Assembly (NCBI GenBank): GCA_030019255.1
Contig: JASEFK010000006.1
Location: 88,464 to 152,463 of the forward strand
Length of the DNA stretch: 64,000 nt
Source of the DNA: Actinomycetota bacterium
GTDB taxonomy: Bacteria > Actinomycetota > Geothermincolia > Geothermincolales > RBG-13-55-18
Reading direction: 5' to 3'
Shown: piece after piece, positions 50,669-60,012 of the stretch
How positions within the stretch are numbered: position 1 is the stretch's first letter
How the letters are laid out: every line of letters starts with the position of its first letter
Translations under genes and position numbers: made by a program
Notes under the pieces: model-generated
The model's database searches: none
What the model was told of the DNA's origin: nothing
Seen by the model: the letters and a program-made list of their open reading frames with translations, nothing else

Positions 50669-50953
50669 ATGGAGGACATCAAGCTGGATTTCACCAAGCT
50701 AGTGAAGAGGGTGGACGCCGACAAGACCGGCGACTTCATCCGCTACGACGAGAGCAAGTGCAACGGATGCGGGCTGTGCAACATGGTCTGCTCCTTCAAC
50801 CTTTGGTCGATGAAGGACGGCAAGGCCCGCCTGGCCCCGCGCTACCAGGAGCTGTGCCTGGAGTGCGCCGCCTGCTGGGAGATCTGTCCCACGGAGGCCA
50901 TCGACTTCTCCTACCCCGCCGGCGGCACCGGGGTGGTCATCGAGTACGGATAA
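50669..50953 (+). CDS. fixX: FixX-like ferredoxin
   Basis: 94 residues from ATG 50669 (GAGGAGGTATAGG upstream). Two cluster motifs: CNGCGLCNMVCSFN and CLECAACWEICPTEAIDF. The C-terminal motif PTEAI and overall size match FixX/ETF-QO ferredoxin domains, which form the Fe-S half of ETF:quinone oxidoreductase with FixC. It completes the cluster etfA-etfB-helical protein-GlcD-like-CCG-GlcD-like-fixC-fixX. Confidence 0.9.
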   Translation: MEDIKLDFTKLVKRVDADKTGDFIRYDESKCNGCGLCNMVCSFNLWSMKDGKARLAPRYQELCLECAACWEICPTEAIDFSYPAGGTGVVIEYG

Positions 50954-51119
50954 TAGCTGTGCGCCCGTAGTCGAGCTACGAACCGCGTCGCAGTCGATAC
51001 GTGCCGGGGGCGTACCGCATGGTTTACGCCCCGAGACGTAGGCGCGTCGGCGGGGCATTCCCGCCATCGACGGGAGAGACAAAATGGCGTTCGCGGGGAG
51101 AGACGAGCGGAGGGAAAGA

Positions 51120-52082
51120 ATGGAAAATCCCACGCCGAAAATCGACGTGCACCACCACATAGCTCCGCCGCCATACCGCACCGCCCTGGCCGCCCGGGGC
51201 GTGGAGAGCGTCGGGGGGCGGCCCATCCCGGCCTGGGACCTGGAGGAGACCCTGGGCTTCATGGACCGGCAGGGCATCGAGACGGCGATGCTTTCGGTCT
51301 CCGCGCCCGGCGTGTTCATCGGCGACCTCTCCTTGGCCCGGGAGCTGGCCCGCTCGTGCAACGAGTACCTCGCCGGGCTGGTGCGCGAACAACCGCGCCG
51401 CTTCGGCGCCTTCGCCGTCCTGCCTCTCCCGGACGTGGAGGCCGCCCTGGAAGAGGTTGCCTACGCCCTGGACGAGCTGGGTCTTGATGGAATAAGCCTC
51501 TTGAGCAGCGTTGACGGGCGCTACATGGGAGACCCTGCCTACCGGCCGCTCTTCGAGGAGCTGGACCGCCGCGGGGCGGTGGTCTTCATGCATCCCCATA
51601 CCCCGGAGGAGGACGAGGCGCCCAAGACCGGCCTCCCTCCGTCCTTAATCGAGTTCGTCTTCGAGACCACCCGCGCCGTGGCCTCGCTGCTCTTCCGCGG
51701 GACCCTGGAAAGGTGTCCCCGGGTGAGGCTCATCCTGCCCCACGCCGGGGGCACCGTCCCCTTCATCGCTATAAGACTCACCCTGGGACAGTTCTGGCCC
51801 GGCCTCCAGGAACACGTCCCCAAGGGGGTCGTCGCCTACCTGCGGGAGCTCTACTACGACACCGCCATCTCCGCGGCGCCCTTCGCCCTGCGTTCCCTGC
51901 AGGAACTGGTGGACGATTCGCACATCCTCTTCGGGAGCGATTATCCCTTCGCCCCGGAGCTGGCTGCCGTGGCCACCGTTTCCGGCCTGAACGAGTACCC
52001 GGGGTTCGACGAGGCCTCCCGGGAGGCCGTGTTCCACCGCAACGCCCGGGCGCTCTTCCCCCGCCTGCGGATGATGTCATGA
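51120..52082 (+). CDS. Amidohydrolase-2 (ACMSD-like) metal-dependent hydrolase/decarboxylase
   Basis: 320 residues from ATG 51120 (GGAGGGA upstream; an in-frame ATG at 51084 with GGGAGAG is also possible). KIDVHHHIAPP gives the metal-binding HxH, FMHPHTP the next His, LILPHAGGTVPF the third, and HILFGSDYPFAPE the Asp. This is the Amidohydro_2 set used by ACMSD, gamma-resorcylate decarboxylase and related enzymes that act on aromatic or cyclic carboxylates. It lies between fixX and AOR in the same orientation. Substrate unknown. Confidence 0.87.
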   Translation: MENPTPKIDVHHHIAPPPYRTALAARGVESVGGRPIPAWDLEETLGFMDRQGIETAMLSVSAPGVFIGDLSLARELARSCNEYLAGLVREQPRRFGAFAVLPLPDVEAALEEVAYALDELGLDGISLLSSVDGRYMGDPAYRPLFEELDRRGAVVFMHPHTPEEDEAPKTGLPPSLIEFVFETTRAVASLLFRGTLERCPRVRLILPHAGGTVPFIAIRLTLGQFWPGLQEHVPKGVVAYLRELYYDTAISAAPFALRSLQELVDDSHILFGSDYPFAPELAAVATVSGLNEYPGFDEASREAVFHRNARALFPRLRMMS

Positions 52083-52503
52083 GCTCTACTCACTCCCACC
52101 CGTGATTCGGCGGCCAGCCCGACCCTGGCGGGAGAATAGGGAATCCACGGGAGGGGAATCCATGGGAGGATGCGGTTGGGGGAGCCGCAAACCTCGCCTG
52201 CCGGTGGTCCGCGGGATCTAGGCGATGTGGGTCGCGGAGGAATATAGAGGAAATCGTGCAGGCATGGACCACAGCTCTTGACCGCGGATCTGGGTGGTGT
52301 GGGTCGCTTAGGAAAGGGGCACAAAACATAATCTTATCGCGGACACGGTAGCCGGGCACCTCGGAACAGAAGGTCCCTCCATGGCCGGAAGCCCACCCTT
52401 CATCGGGAACGGCGAGGCAGGCGACGAACCCGCCAGGGGAGGGCGCGGGAAACCGAGGCTCGGATATGGGCAGTCCGGAAATGGTAAAAAGAGGTGACCT
52501 TCG
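52083..52503. other. Intergenic region upstream of AOR with direct repeat
   Basis: About 420 bases. 52211-52235 and 52284-52307 are imperfect direct repeats (GCGG-ATCT-GG-G-TGTGGGTCGC). No gene or terminator recognised. Confidence 0.45.
52211..52307. repeat. Imperfect ~25-bp direct repeat, ~72 bp apart
   Basis: Both copies share GCGG, ATCTRGG and TGTGGGTCGC. They lie ~200 bases upstream of the AOR start and may be regulatory. Confidence 0.5.
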
Positions 52504-54588
52504 ATGCTTCATGAACCGGTAAAGCTGCTTTGGGTGGACCTGTCCACGGGGGAGTTGTCCGAATTCCGGCTGGAAGAGGACGCCTGCCGAAGGTTCCTGG
52601 GCGGCTCCGGGCTGGCGGCCTACATGTTCTTCCAACTAAGGGGTTGGGAGGCTCAACCCCTGTCCTCCGGAAACCCCCTCCTGATCCTCAACGGACCCCT
52701 CTCCGGGACCAACCTGCTTGGCTGTTCCCGCCTCTCCATCTGCGCCCGCTCCCCCCAGACCGGCATATGGGGGGAGTCCAGCATGGGCGGCCCCTTCGCC
52801 CGCCAACTGCGGGGCACGGGCTACGAGGGCGTCGTCCTCGTGGGGGCCTCGGAACGACCGGTATACCTCCTCCTCACGGAGAGGGGCGGCGAGCTGCGCG
52901 ACGCCTCCCACCTTTGGGGCAGGGGCACCTTCGAGACGGAGGAGATCCTGAAGGAGGAGGTGGGCAACCGCAGGGCGGCGGTGGCGAGCATCGGCCCGGC
53001 CGGTGAACACATGGTAAAATATGCCAGCGTGGTCGGTAACCGCGGGAACCTGGCGGCGCGCTGCGGCCTGGGCGCGGTGATGGGCTCCAAGAAGCTGAAG
53101 GCCGTGGTGGTCAGGGGCGACCTCAAGCCCCGCCCCGCGGACCGCGAGGCCTGCGAGGCCGTGCGCCGCCGGGCCCTGGAGAACATGGAGAGGAGCGCCT
53201 TCGCCGAGGGCCTCCGCCTCTTCGGGACCGCGGGAGGCGTGGACCTCTCCTCGGCCATCTGCGACCTGCCGGTGAAGAACTGGCGGGAACCCCGCTGGGT
53301 GGAGGGGATGGAAGAGCTCTCCGGGGTGAACATGGCCGACACCATCCTGGTCGGCAGGCGCTCCTGCTACGCCTGCCCCATCGCCTGCAAGCGGGTGGTG
53401 GAGATTAAGGGAGGAAAATACGCCATGCCGGAGGGGCCGGGCCCGGAATACGAGGGGGTGGGGTCCCTGGGGTTCATGCTCAAGATCGGCGACCTCCGGG
53501 CGGTGGCCCGGGCCAACGCGCTGTGCAACGACTACGGGATGGACGCCATCTCCACCGGCGGGACGCTGGCCTATGCCGTGGAGGCCTTCCGCGAGGGACT
53601 CATCGACGAGGAGGTCACGGGAGGCCTGGCCTTGGACTGGGGGCGGCCGGACCTCCTCGTGGAGCTCATCCCCCGCATAGCCCGCCGCGAGGGCTTCGGC
53701 GACCAACTCGCGGAGGGCAGCCGCTTCCTTTCCGCCAGGTACGGCGGCGAGGAATTCGCCATCCAGGTCAAGGGGCTGGAATGCCCCATGCACGATCCGC
53801 GCGCCCTCTGGTCCATGGCCCTGGGCTACGCCACCAGCATCCGGGGCGGATGCCACAACCGGGACACCAACCTGGGCCTGGAGATGGGCATGGACAGCCT
53901 GGAGGAGATAGGTTTCCCGGGGACCCTCCCGCAGCGCCGGGTGGGCAAAGCCCAGATGACCGTCCATTCCCAGGCCATAGGAGCGATCTGCGACGCGGCG
54001 GTCATCTGCCTCTTCGCCTGGAAGGGAGCGGGGTCCAGCCTGGCCCTCCTCAGGGACATGGTCAACGCGGTCACCGGGTACGGGTTCTCCCTGGAGGACC
54101 TCATGGAGACCGGGAACCGCATCTGGTACCTCAAGAGGGCCCTGTGCAACCTCTGCGGCACCACCCGGGAGGATGACCGGGTGCCGCGGCGGATAATCGA
54201 GCCGCACCTCGACGGGGAGGCCTCCTTCCTTCTTGGAGCCCTCAACCCCCTCCTACGATCCACCAACCGGCTGGTGGGCAGGATAAGGAGCGAGAGGCTG
54301 CTGCACTGGGTCAAGGAGTTCAACCGCCGCGTGATCTTGCGCCACACCTTCCGGATAGTCACCTTGGCCGCGAAGGTGCTGCCCTCAGCCCGGCCTTCCA
54401 CCCGCGGAAGCCGCGCCGACGGGCCCGCGGGACCGGAAGGCGGCCGCGTGGACTTCGATTTCATGCTCGAGGAGTTCTACCGCCTGAGAAGGCTGGACGC
54501 GCGCGGCTTCCCGGAAACCGCGGTCCTGGAGAGGTACGGGCTGGAGGAGGTCTCCCGGGTCCTGCACGGGAATAACCAGGCCGGATAG
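52504..54588 (+). CDS. aor: Aldehyde:ferredoxin oxidoreductase (tungsten/molybdenum bis-pterin family)
   Basis: 694 residues, longer than the usual ~600 because of an extended, charged C-terminal tail. KLLWVDLSTGELSEFRLEED and FLGGSGLAAYMFF at the start, GCSRLSICARSPQTGIWGES (pterin-binding region), and the cluster cysteines C288, C291 and C295 (RSCYACPIACKR) with a fourth in RALCNLCG near residue 550. It oxidises aldehydes to acids with ferredoxin as acceptor, or the reverse at low potential, in the cytosol. Start ATG 52504 follows AAGAGGTGACCTTCG. No pterin-synthesis or tungstate-uptake gene is adjacent. Confidence 0.92.
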   Translation: MLHEPVKLLWVDLSTGELSEFRLEEDACRRFLGGSGLAAYMFFQLRGWEAQPLSSGNPLLILNGPLSGTNLLGCSRLSICARSPQTGIWGESSMGGPFARQLRGTGYEGVVLVGASERPVYLLLTERGGELRDASHLWGRGTFETEEILKEEVGNRRAAVASIGPAGEHMVKYASVVGNRGNLAARCGLGAVMGSKKLKAVVVRGDLKPRPADREACEAVRRRALENMERSAFAEGLRLFGTAGGVDLSSAICDLPVKNWREPRWVEGMEELSGVNMADTILVGRRSCYACPIACKRVVEIKGGKYAMPEGPGPEYEGVGSLGFMLKIGDLRAVARANALCNDYGMDAISTGGTLAYAVEAFREGLIDEEVTGGLALDWGRPDLLVELIPRIARREGFGDQLAEGSRFLSARYGGEEFAIQVKGLECPMHDPRALWSMALGYATSIRGGCHNRDTNLGLEMGMDSLEEIGFPGTLPQRRVGKAQMTVHSQAIGAICDAAVICLFAWKGAGSSLALLRDMVNAVTGYGFSLEDLMETGNRIWYLKRALCNLCGTTREDDRVPRRIIEPHLDGEASFLLGALNPLLRSTNRLVGRIRSERLLHWVKEFNRRVILRHTFRIVTLAAKVLPSARPSTRGSRADGPAGPEGGRVDFDFMLEEFYRLRRLDARGFPETAVLERYGLEEVSRVLHGNNQAG

Positions 54589-55021
54589 AGTCCATCGGCC
54601 ATCTTGCAAGATTGCCAAGTTTCTCCACCGGAGCCCAGATCCATCGCCGCAAAGCCGTTGTGGTGACCCTTTGCATTCATGAAACCCGGGTTTCTTGCCC
54701 CATGTGGTGACACAAGGACCTCCCGGGCGACATCGAGACTCAACCGTAGTTCGAACCCGGCGTCTCGCCGCTGTCCGGGGAATTCAGCCTGGTTTATCCT
54801 TGATGGTCTTGCCATCCCGCCGGCGGGGTGGCGATATGAGCGGGATCATGGTTGGAATGCTTGCCCTCCGCTTGTATAAGATCGTGGGTGGAAGGGAATA
54901 TTAACGGAGTATGGGTGGAGGTCCGTGCTCCGCGGCAGGACCAGCGGGGCTGATGCCACGAGGCCCGGCCCGCCCGGCAGACGGCGGGCAGGGAAGGGAC
55001 GGAAGACGAGGAGGTATTCGG
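54589..55021. other. Intergenic region carrying the rubrerythrin promoter
   Basis: About 430 bases without a gene. A promoter lies at 54852-54880. The rest shows nothing I can name. Confidence 0.45.
54852..54880 (+). promoter_or_regulatory. Sigma70-type promoter of the rubrerythrin gene
   Basis: TTGGAA (54852-54857), 17 bases, TATAAG (54875-54880). The start would be near 54887, leaving a ~135-base leader. Confidence 0.5.
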
Positions 55022-55513
55022 ATGAGCACCATGGACAACCTCAGGGAGGCCTTCGCCGGTGAATCCCAGGCCAACCGCAAGTACCTGGCCTTCGCCAAGA
55101 AGGCGGAGGAAGAAGGGTACGCCCAGGTGGCCAGGCTCTTCCGGGCCGCCGCCGAGGCGGAGACGGTGCACGCCCACGCCCACCTGCGGGTCATGGGGGG
55201 CATCGGCACCACAGAGGATAACCTGCGCCAGGCCATCGAGGGGGAGACGGCGGAGTTCCGCTCCATGTACCCGAAGATGATGGAGGAAGCCAAGGCGGAG
55301 GGCAACGACGCCGCCTACATCTCCTTCGCCAACGCCAACGCGGTGGAGGAGATCCACGCCGGGCTCTACCAGAAGGCGCTGGACAACCTGGGGAACAACG
55401 AGGAGGTTGATTATTACGTCTGCCAGGTGTGCGGGAACACGGTGGAAAGGGAGGCACCGGAGAAGTGCCCCATCTGCGGCGCCCCCAGGAAGATGTTCAA
55501 GAAGATAGACTAA
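55022..55513 (+). CDS. rbr: Rubrerythrin
   Basis: 163 residues from ATG 55022 (GAGGAGGTATTCGG upstream). The diiron four-helix bundle shows E in GESQANRKY, E..H in AEAETVHAHAH, E in GETAEF and E..H in EEIHAGLY. The C-terminal rubredoxin-like Fe(Cys)4 site is CQVCGN and CPICGAP. It reduces hydrogen peroxide with electrons from rubredoxin or NADH-linked carriers and protects anaerobes from oxidative stress. It is monocistronic, with its own promoter and a terminator after the stop. Confidence 0.95.
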   Translation: MSTMDNLREAFAGESQANRKYLAFAKKAEEEGYAQVARLFRAAAEAETVHAHAHLRVMGGIGTTEDNLRQAIEGETAEFRSMYPKMMEEAKAEGNDAAYISFANANAVEEIHAGLYQKALDNLGNNEEVDYYVCQVCGNTVEREAPEKCPICGAPRKMFKKID

Positions 55514-55538
55514 GCCCCGTCGGCTTGAAGGAGTCGTA

Positions 55539-55565
55539 AAGGCCCTCTACAAGGGCCTTCCTCTT
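55539..55565 (+). terminator. Rho-independent terminator of rubrerythrin
   Basis: AAGGCCCT (55539-55546) pairs with AGGGCCTT (55552-55559), five-base loop, then CCTCTTT. Confidence 0.75.
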
Positions 55566-56096
55566 TCATGCAACTTGGAAACCCGACCAGGATGCGGGAA
55601 CACCTTGGGTAAGCGGAGTTGGGATAGGGGGTCTCGACCCCCCCTTCCGAAAGGGAGCACGTCCTTTCCGCCGGACTTCCGGATGTGCCGCCACCAGGTT
55701 ACGACTTCTACGAAAGGCGCGTGCGGGGTTTGATGGAGCCCTTACGGTAACCGGGCGGCCAGAGCACGAAGAGCATGGCATAGGGAAAAGAATCCGGTCA
55801 TAGGTGGAGAGGATGATCCTGCTGAGCGGCCTTAACAGAAAATGAGGAAGGTATTCCCGCATCTTTCGAAAGAGGAACTGCGGCCAGAAGAGGGGCGCCA
55901 GCCGCCGAAACTCCTTCCGTGCCTCATCGGAGTCCTCCACGGCCAAGGCGGCGATTCCGCCGGAAAACAGGGCTCCGTGCACCCCGAAGAGGAGCACGGG
56001 ACTGACCAGGCCGGCCAGCGTTCCGGCAAATCCGCATTCTGCCCGCCGCCAAGCAAGAACCTTCCTACATCCCTTATACCCCAGGGGACGAGATGC
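55566..56096 (-). pseudogene. C-terminal remnant of an NAD(P)/FAD-dependent (geranylgeranyl-reductase-like) oxidoreductase
   Basis: The minus strand codes WRRAECGFAGTLAG, VSPVLLFGVHGALFSGGIAA, LAVEDSDEARKEFRRLAP and LRPLSRIILSTYDRI, which look like the C-terminus of flavin-dependent oxidoreductases. An in-frame stop (56099-56097) lies just upstream and no N-terminal FAD domain is found, so most of the gene is missing. After RILFPMP the frame runs on without recognisable protein. It may have been cut down by deletion when the flanking genes were rearranged. The name is tentative. Confidence 0.55.
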
Positions 56097-56293
56097 TCAA
56101 GGGCCAGGAGGCATCGCCAGCAAGGGAGATGGGGAACGCGGTCACTCGCTAGGGCCGGTTGGCCGGTGTCGCCGTCATGGGCATGATTTATATTAAGCTT
56201 GGCAGCGGATACAAAGCATGTCTGAATTCTGGGGTTCGGAATCTTCACGGCCCCCTACGGCCGAAATACTTAGGGGGGTGAGGGAGCGAGGCG

Positions 56294-58150
56294 ATGGGCT
56301 GGGAAAACCTGGTGTTGAGCGCCGTGGGCATACTGGCGGGCGGCGGCGTGACCGCGGTCATCCTGAACCACGAGCTAGCCGAGCGCCGCGGGGCGCGGGA
56401 GGATGCGGTGCGCCTCTATGCCGAGCCGCTGGAGAAACTGGCCCATGCGGGCGGGTCGGCGTTCCGCGAGGCGCAGAAAGATCGCCTGCCGAGGCTGGAC
56501 CTGCATTCCTTCGTGTCGGAGGAATTTGATCGCCGCCTTCAGGAGATCCCAGGCCTGGAGAGGCTCTCCAGCCTCCCGGAGGGTTTCGATCGCCTCCCCC
56601 TTCTCTACCGGAGGTTGTTGAAGGCGTACGCCGACTGCCGGCTGGCCATCCGGGATCGGCTGCGCCGGGGAGAGGACGCTTCCGCGGAGGAGGTAAAAAG
56701 GCAGGAGCTTGAGGACCTCTTTGCGGAAGTGGGGAGGTCAGTGGCCACTGCTTACTCGCGCATCCGCTGCCTTCGCGCCTGGAGCTACGACCGAATGCTG
56801 GAGAGGGTCCGCCGGGATGAAGAACTGGTCTCCTGCGGCCAGCGCCTGCTGGACCTGGAGGAATCCCTGGAGGCGCTCCAGGGAGCGGTGCCCGGCGAGA
56901 ACCACCCGCCGGGCGACGAGGGCGGTCTTTCCGCCACGGGCGGCGGAGTAACCGAAACGGCGAAAAGGCCGGGGGCTCCCGGGGAACCGGAATCACACCT
57001 GGCTGAACTCATCGCGGATCATGAAAACCTGCGCCGCGTGGGTATCAACCTGGTGGCCTCCGAGAACCGTCTTCCTCCCGCCGCGCTGCGAGCCCTGGGA
57101 AGCGACCTCGCCGGCCGCTACCACGCGGAAGGTTACGGGGGTTCGATCCACGCGCGTCGTATCACCAAGGAGGTGGAACGACTGGCCCGCGAGACCTTCG
57201 GGGCCGACCACGCCCTGGTGACGCCCCTTTCCGGGAACATGTGCGTTTTAGCCGTCCTTTTCGCCTTCACCTCTCCGGGAGAATCCGTCGGCCTCATCCC
57301 CTTCCAGTCAGGCGGATACCCCTTCGGGGTGGAGAAATTTCATCGCCGACCCGCCTGGATCCCCGTGCACCCTGACACCCTGGAAATAAATCCTGCCGAG
57401 GCCGTGGAAATCCTGGTCCGCGAGAAAGCGAGGGTGGCTTTCCTGGGGGCTTCCTTCATCCCCTTTCCCCACCCGGTGGCGGAGATACGCCGCGGTCTTC
57501 TGGAGGCGGGGCACGAGTGCCTCCTGGCCTATGACGGGTCCCACGTCCTGGGCCTCGTAGCCTGCGGGGAGTTCCAGGATCCCTTGCGGGAGGGAGCGGA
57601 TATCCTCATGGGAAGCACACACAAGTCCCTCTTCGGTCCCCAGGGCGGGATCATCATCACCAACCGGGGCGAGCTCGCCAAACGCCTCAGGAAATTCCTG
57701 GAACTGGACCTGGAAGCGGGCATCGGCCTGGTGGACAACCCCCACCTCAACCGCATCGCCGCCCTCGGGATCGCCCTGGAAGAACTGCAGGTTGACCCGA
57801 CCTACGGCCGCCGGGTGGTGGAAAACGCCAGGGCCCTGGCGGAGGCCCTGCACGCCGATGGTGTACCGGTGCGTTTCGCAGGAAGGGGCTTCACCGCCTC
57901 CCACCAGGTACTCCTGGACCTGGGAGAAAAAGAGGCGGAACGGATGTGCCGGGACCTGGAACGTCACGGAATCTTCATCGACGCCTGGGGGAGGCTGGGC
58001 ACCGCGGAGGTGACCCGCCAGGGCATGGGAACCGGGGAGATGCGCCGCATCGCCGGCTGGATAGCGGCCGTCTACCACGGCGATCCACCCCCCGGCTTGG
58101 CCTCCGAGGTTAAGCGCATGGCCGAACGTTTCTCTTCACCGGCGTTTTAA
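56294..58150 (+). CDS. Membrane-anchored fusion: N-terminal helical domain + SHMT-like PLP enzyme
   Basis: 618 residues. Residues 5-24 (NLVLSAVGILAGGGVTAVIL) form one membrane helix, 25-195 are charged, coiled-coil-like helices, and 196-235 are a disordered linker. Residues ~236-615 are a serine-hydroxymethyltransferase-like fold: INLVASENRLPPAALRALGS, YHAEGYGGS, PLSGNMCVLAVL, AYDGSHVLGLVA (Asp414, His417) and STHKSLFGPQGGIIITN (PLP Lys444). The glycine/THF contacts of true SHMT are changed (YHAEGYGGSIHARRITKEVE instead of YAEGYPGxRYYGG), so it is probably a paralogue using another amino acid or aldehyde. SHMT is normally soluble; membrane tethering is odd. Start ATG 56294 has GAGGCG nearby and GGGGTGAGGGAG further up. 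Confidence 0.85.
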   Translation: MGWENLVLSAVGILAGGGVTAVILNHELAERRGAREDAVRLYAEPLEKLAHAGGSAFREAQKDRLPRLDLHSFVSEEFDRRLQEIPGLERLSSLPEGFDRLPLLYRRLLKAYADCRLAIRDRLRRGEDASAEEVKRQELEDLFAEVGRSVATAYSRIRCLRAWSYDRMLERVRRDEELVSCGQRLLDLEESLEALQGAVPGENHPPGDEGGLSATGGGVTETAKRPGAPGEPESHLAELIADHENLRRVGINLVASENRLPPAALRALGSDLAGRYHAEGYGGSIHARRITKEVERLARETFGADHALVTPLSGNMCVLAVLFAFTSPGESVGLIPFQSGGYPFGVEKFHRRPAWIPVHPDTLEINPAEAVEILVREKARVAFLGASFIPFPHPVAEIRRGLLEAGHECLLAYDGSHVLGLVACGEFQDPLREGADILMGSTHKSLFGPQGGIIITNRGELAKRLRKFLELDLEAGIGLVDNPHLNRIAALGIALEELQVDPTYGRRVVENARALAEALHADGVPVRFAGRGFTASHQVLLDLGEKEAERMCRDLERHGIFIDAWGRLGTAEVTRQGMGTGEMRRIAGWIAAVYHGDPPPGLASEVKRMAERFSSPAF

Positions 58151-59067
58151 CCGCAAATCCAATAGGAACCTTGAACGACTTGATACACCTCTGCGACCCG
58201 GGGCGGGACCGTGCTCACGCCTGCAACCTGTACAACTGGATCATCACCCGGGCGGACACCGGCCCGGTACTTGGCCCCGCAACGCTGCAAAGGAATGCAC
58301 TCCCTCGTCGACCATGCCTTGAAAGGCAGAAAATCCCCGGGGGGATTTTCGACACATGGATCATGGATATACTTTCTCCGTTACTTACCGGATTGTTATC
58401 ATCGGCCAAACGCTTCCCTGCACCGCTTTTCTCCCATGCCGGACCGGTACGAAAAGTGAAAGGATGCCGGTTTCATGCGGCCGTTGAACTTTCCACGCGC
58501 TGGTAATAATATATTGCCAGGAGTTTCCAGGTATCCTGTCAGGCAGGTCCGGAAGGAGAACGCTCCCGTGGTAGCGATGACGGCCCACATTGTAGCCATC
58601 AATGAAAGCCGAAGGGTCGGGTAAGGCGGTTGGAATCATGAACGCGACTATGTTTTCCAGGGCATTCCCCAGGTGGCGCCTCCTGGCTGCGGCAGGTATC
58701 CTCCCTTTCCACTTCCCTGGGTACACCGGTGACCATACACGGAGACATGGCCACCGTTCCCTGAGGGCAAGGCGGTTGCTCCGGGTGAGGGCCCGGATTC
58801 CACTTGACTTTCCTACCTCCCCGACCCAGCGGAAATCCGGCGGAGGGCGCGCGGCGACGTGGCCTCGTCCCCTGCTTCACGGGCTCGCGACAAGGCGACC
58901 GGAAAACGGCATGATCCATAGACGTTTCTTTTATTTGCCACGATCGCGTGGGAAAAACACCGGGTTTCATCCCGCAAGGTTTCGATTTTCGGTCCGCCTG
59001 CCAAAGCCCTGTCAGGGACTCGGCTCTCGATCCGTGGTTAAGGCCCTGGATTTTCACGGTGGGCGGT
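58151..59067. other. Long intergenic region with a 22-bp palindrome
   Basis: About 920 bases between convergent genes. GAAAATCCCC/GGGGATTTTC (58329-58350) is a perfect inverted repeat with a two-base centre. The open frames here have no protein-like features. Cause of its length unknown; it could hold decayed genes. Confidence 0.45.
58329..58350. repeat. Perfect 10-bp inverted repeat
   Basis: GAAAATCCCC-GG-GGGGATTTTC. It may work as a bidirectional terminator between the convergent SHMT-like and crotonase genes, or as a protein-binding palindrome. Confidence 0.5.
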
Positions 59068-59844
59068 CTAAAAAACCCCGTGCTTTCCCTCTCCCTCGCT
59101 GAAGCGGGTGGCGCCCCGCACCGCCTCGCCGCTGGCCAGGGTCTCCATGCCCAGGCGGAACTCCAGCTCCAGGCCCTCCTCGAAGGGCCTTCCCATTCCG
59201 CGGTAGACGGCCAGCCGGTCGTTGCGCATACACACCTGGGGAAATTCGGCCAGCTGTGCGGCCAGCTTCTCCGCCTCCTCCCTGGCCTTTCCCTTGGGCA
59301 CCACGCGGTTCACCAGACCCATGGCCAGCGCCTCCTCCGCCCCCACCGGTCGACCGGTGAGGATGAGGTCCAGGGCCCGGCTCATCCCTATCAGACGCGG
59401 GAGTCGCTGGGTCCCGCCGTCGATCAGGGGCACGCCGAAACGCCTCTCGAATATGCCCAGAACGGCGTCCTCCTCCGCCACCCGCAGGTCACACCAGATG
59501 GCCAGCTCCAGGCCGCCCGCCACAGCATACCCGGATATGGCAGCGATCACCGGCTTGCCGAGGAGCATCCGCGTGGGTCCCAGGGGAGCGTCCGCGGTCA
59601 TGTCCTGGTTAAGGCGTTGGGCCTCCCGCAGAGGATCGGCGGCCAGGGCCTTGAGGTCGGCTCCCGCGCAGAAGGTCCCTCCCGCCCCCCAGAGCACCGC
59701 GACGCAGGACTCCTCGTCGGCGTCGAACTCGCGGAAGGCTTCCGCCAGTTGCCGCGAGGTGTGGTAGTCGATAGCGTTCCGGACCTCCGGGCGGTTGATG
59801 ATCACCGTCCACACCTTTCCGTTCCTCACCACTTCGACTTCCAA
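59068..59844 (-). CDS. Enoyl-CoA hydratase (crotonase) family protein
   Basis: 258 residues with TTG start at 59844, chosen because AAAGGAGGA lies just upstream and the resulting length is normal (an ATG at 59910 would add 22 unrelated residues). Oxyanion loops FCAGADLKAL and GYAVAGGLELAIWCD. Both hydratase glutamates appear present: E113 in GGLELA and E133 in IFERRFGVPL, and GGTQRLPRLIG follows. It is therefore the more plausible true enoyl-CoA hydratase of the two crotonases in the window. Stand-alone gene. Confidence 0.88.
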   Translation of the reverse strand: MEVEVVRNGKVWTVIINRPEVRNAIDYHTSRQLAEAFREFDADEESCVAVLWGAGGTFCAGADLKALAADPLREAQRLNQDMTADAPLGPTRMLLGKPVIAAISGYAVAGGLELAIWCDLRVAEEDAVLGIFERRFGVPLIDGGTQRLPRLIGMSRALDLILTGRPVGAEEALAMGLVNRVVPKGKAREEAEKLAAQLAEFPQVCMRNDRLAVYRGMGRPFEEGLELEFRLGMETLASGEAVRGATRFSEGEGKHGVF

Positions 59845-60012
59845 GCCGTCCTCCTTTCTCTTCCCAGCCCGCTCACGCCCTCCAGGGGCCAGGTCCAGGG
59901 CGGACACCATCCCCTATCCTGGAGTCCCCCCGCCCGGGCGTTTCCTGCCTCCTCTCTCCTCGCTCCTTCCCCGAATCCCCCGTAGTGATGCGATTACCGG
60001 GCAGGCGGGGGC

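Noticed and set aside
54740-54775. GTTCGAACCC-like stretch resembling a tRNA T-arm
   Set aside because: The flanking bases do not pair into a T-stem and no acceptor, D or anticodon arm can be drawn on either strand.
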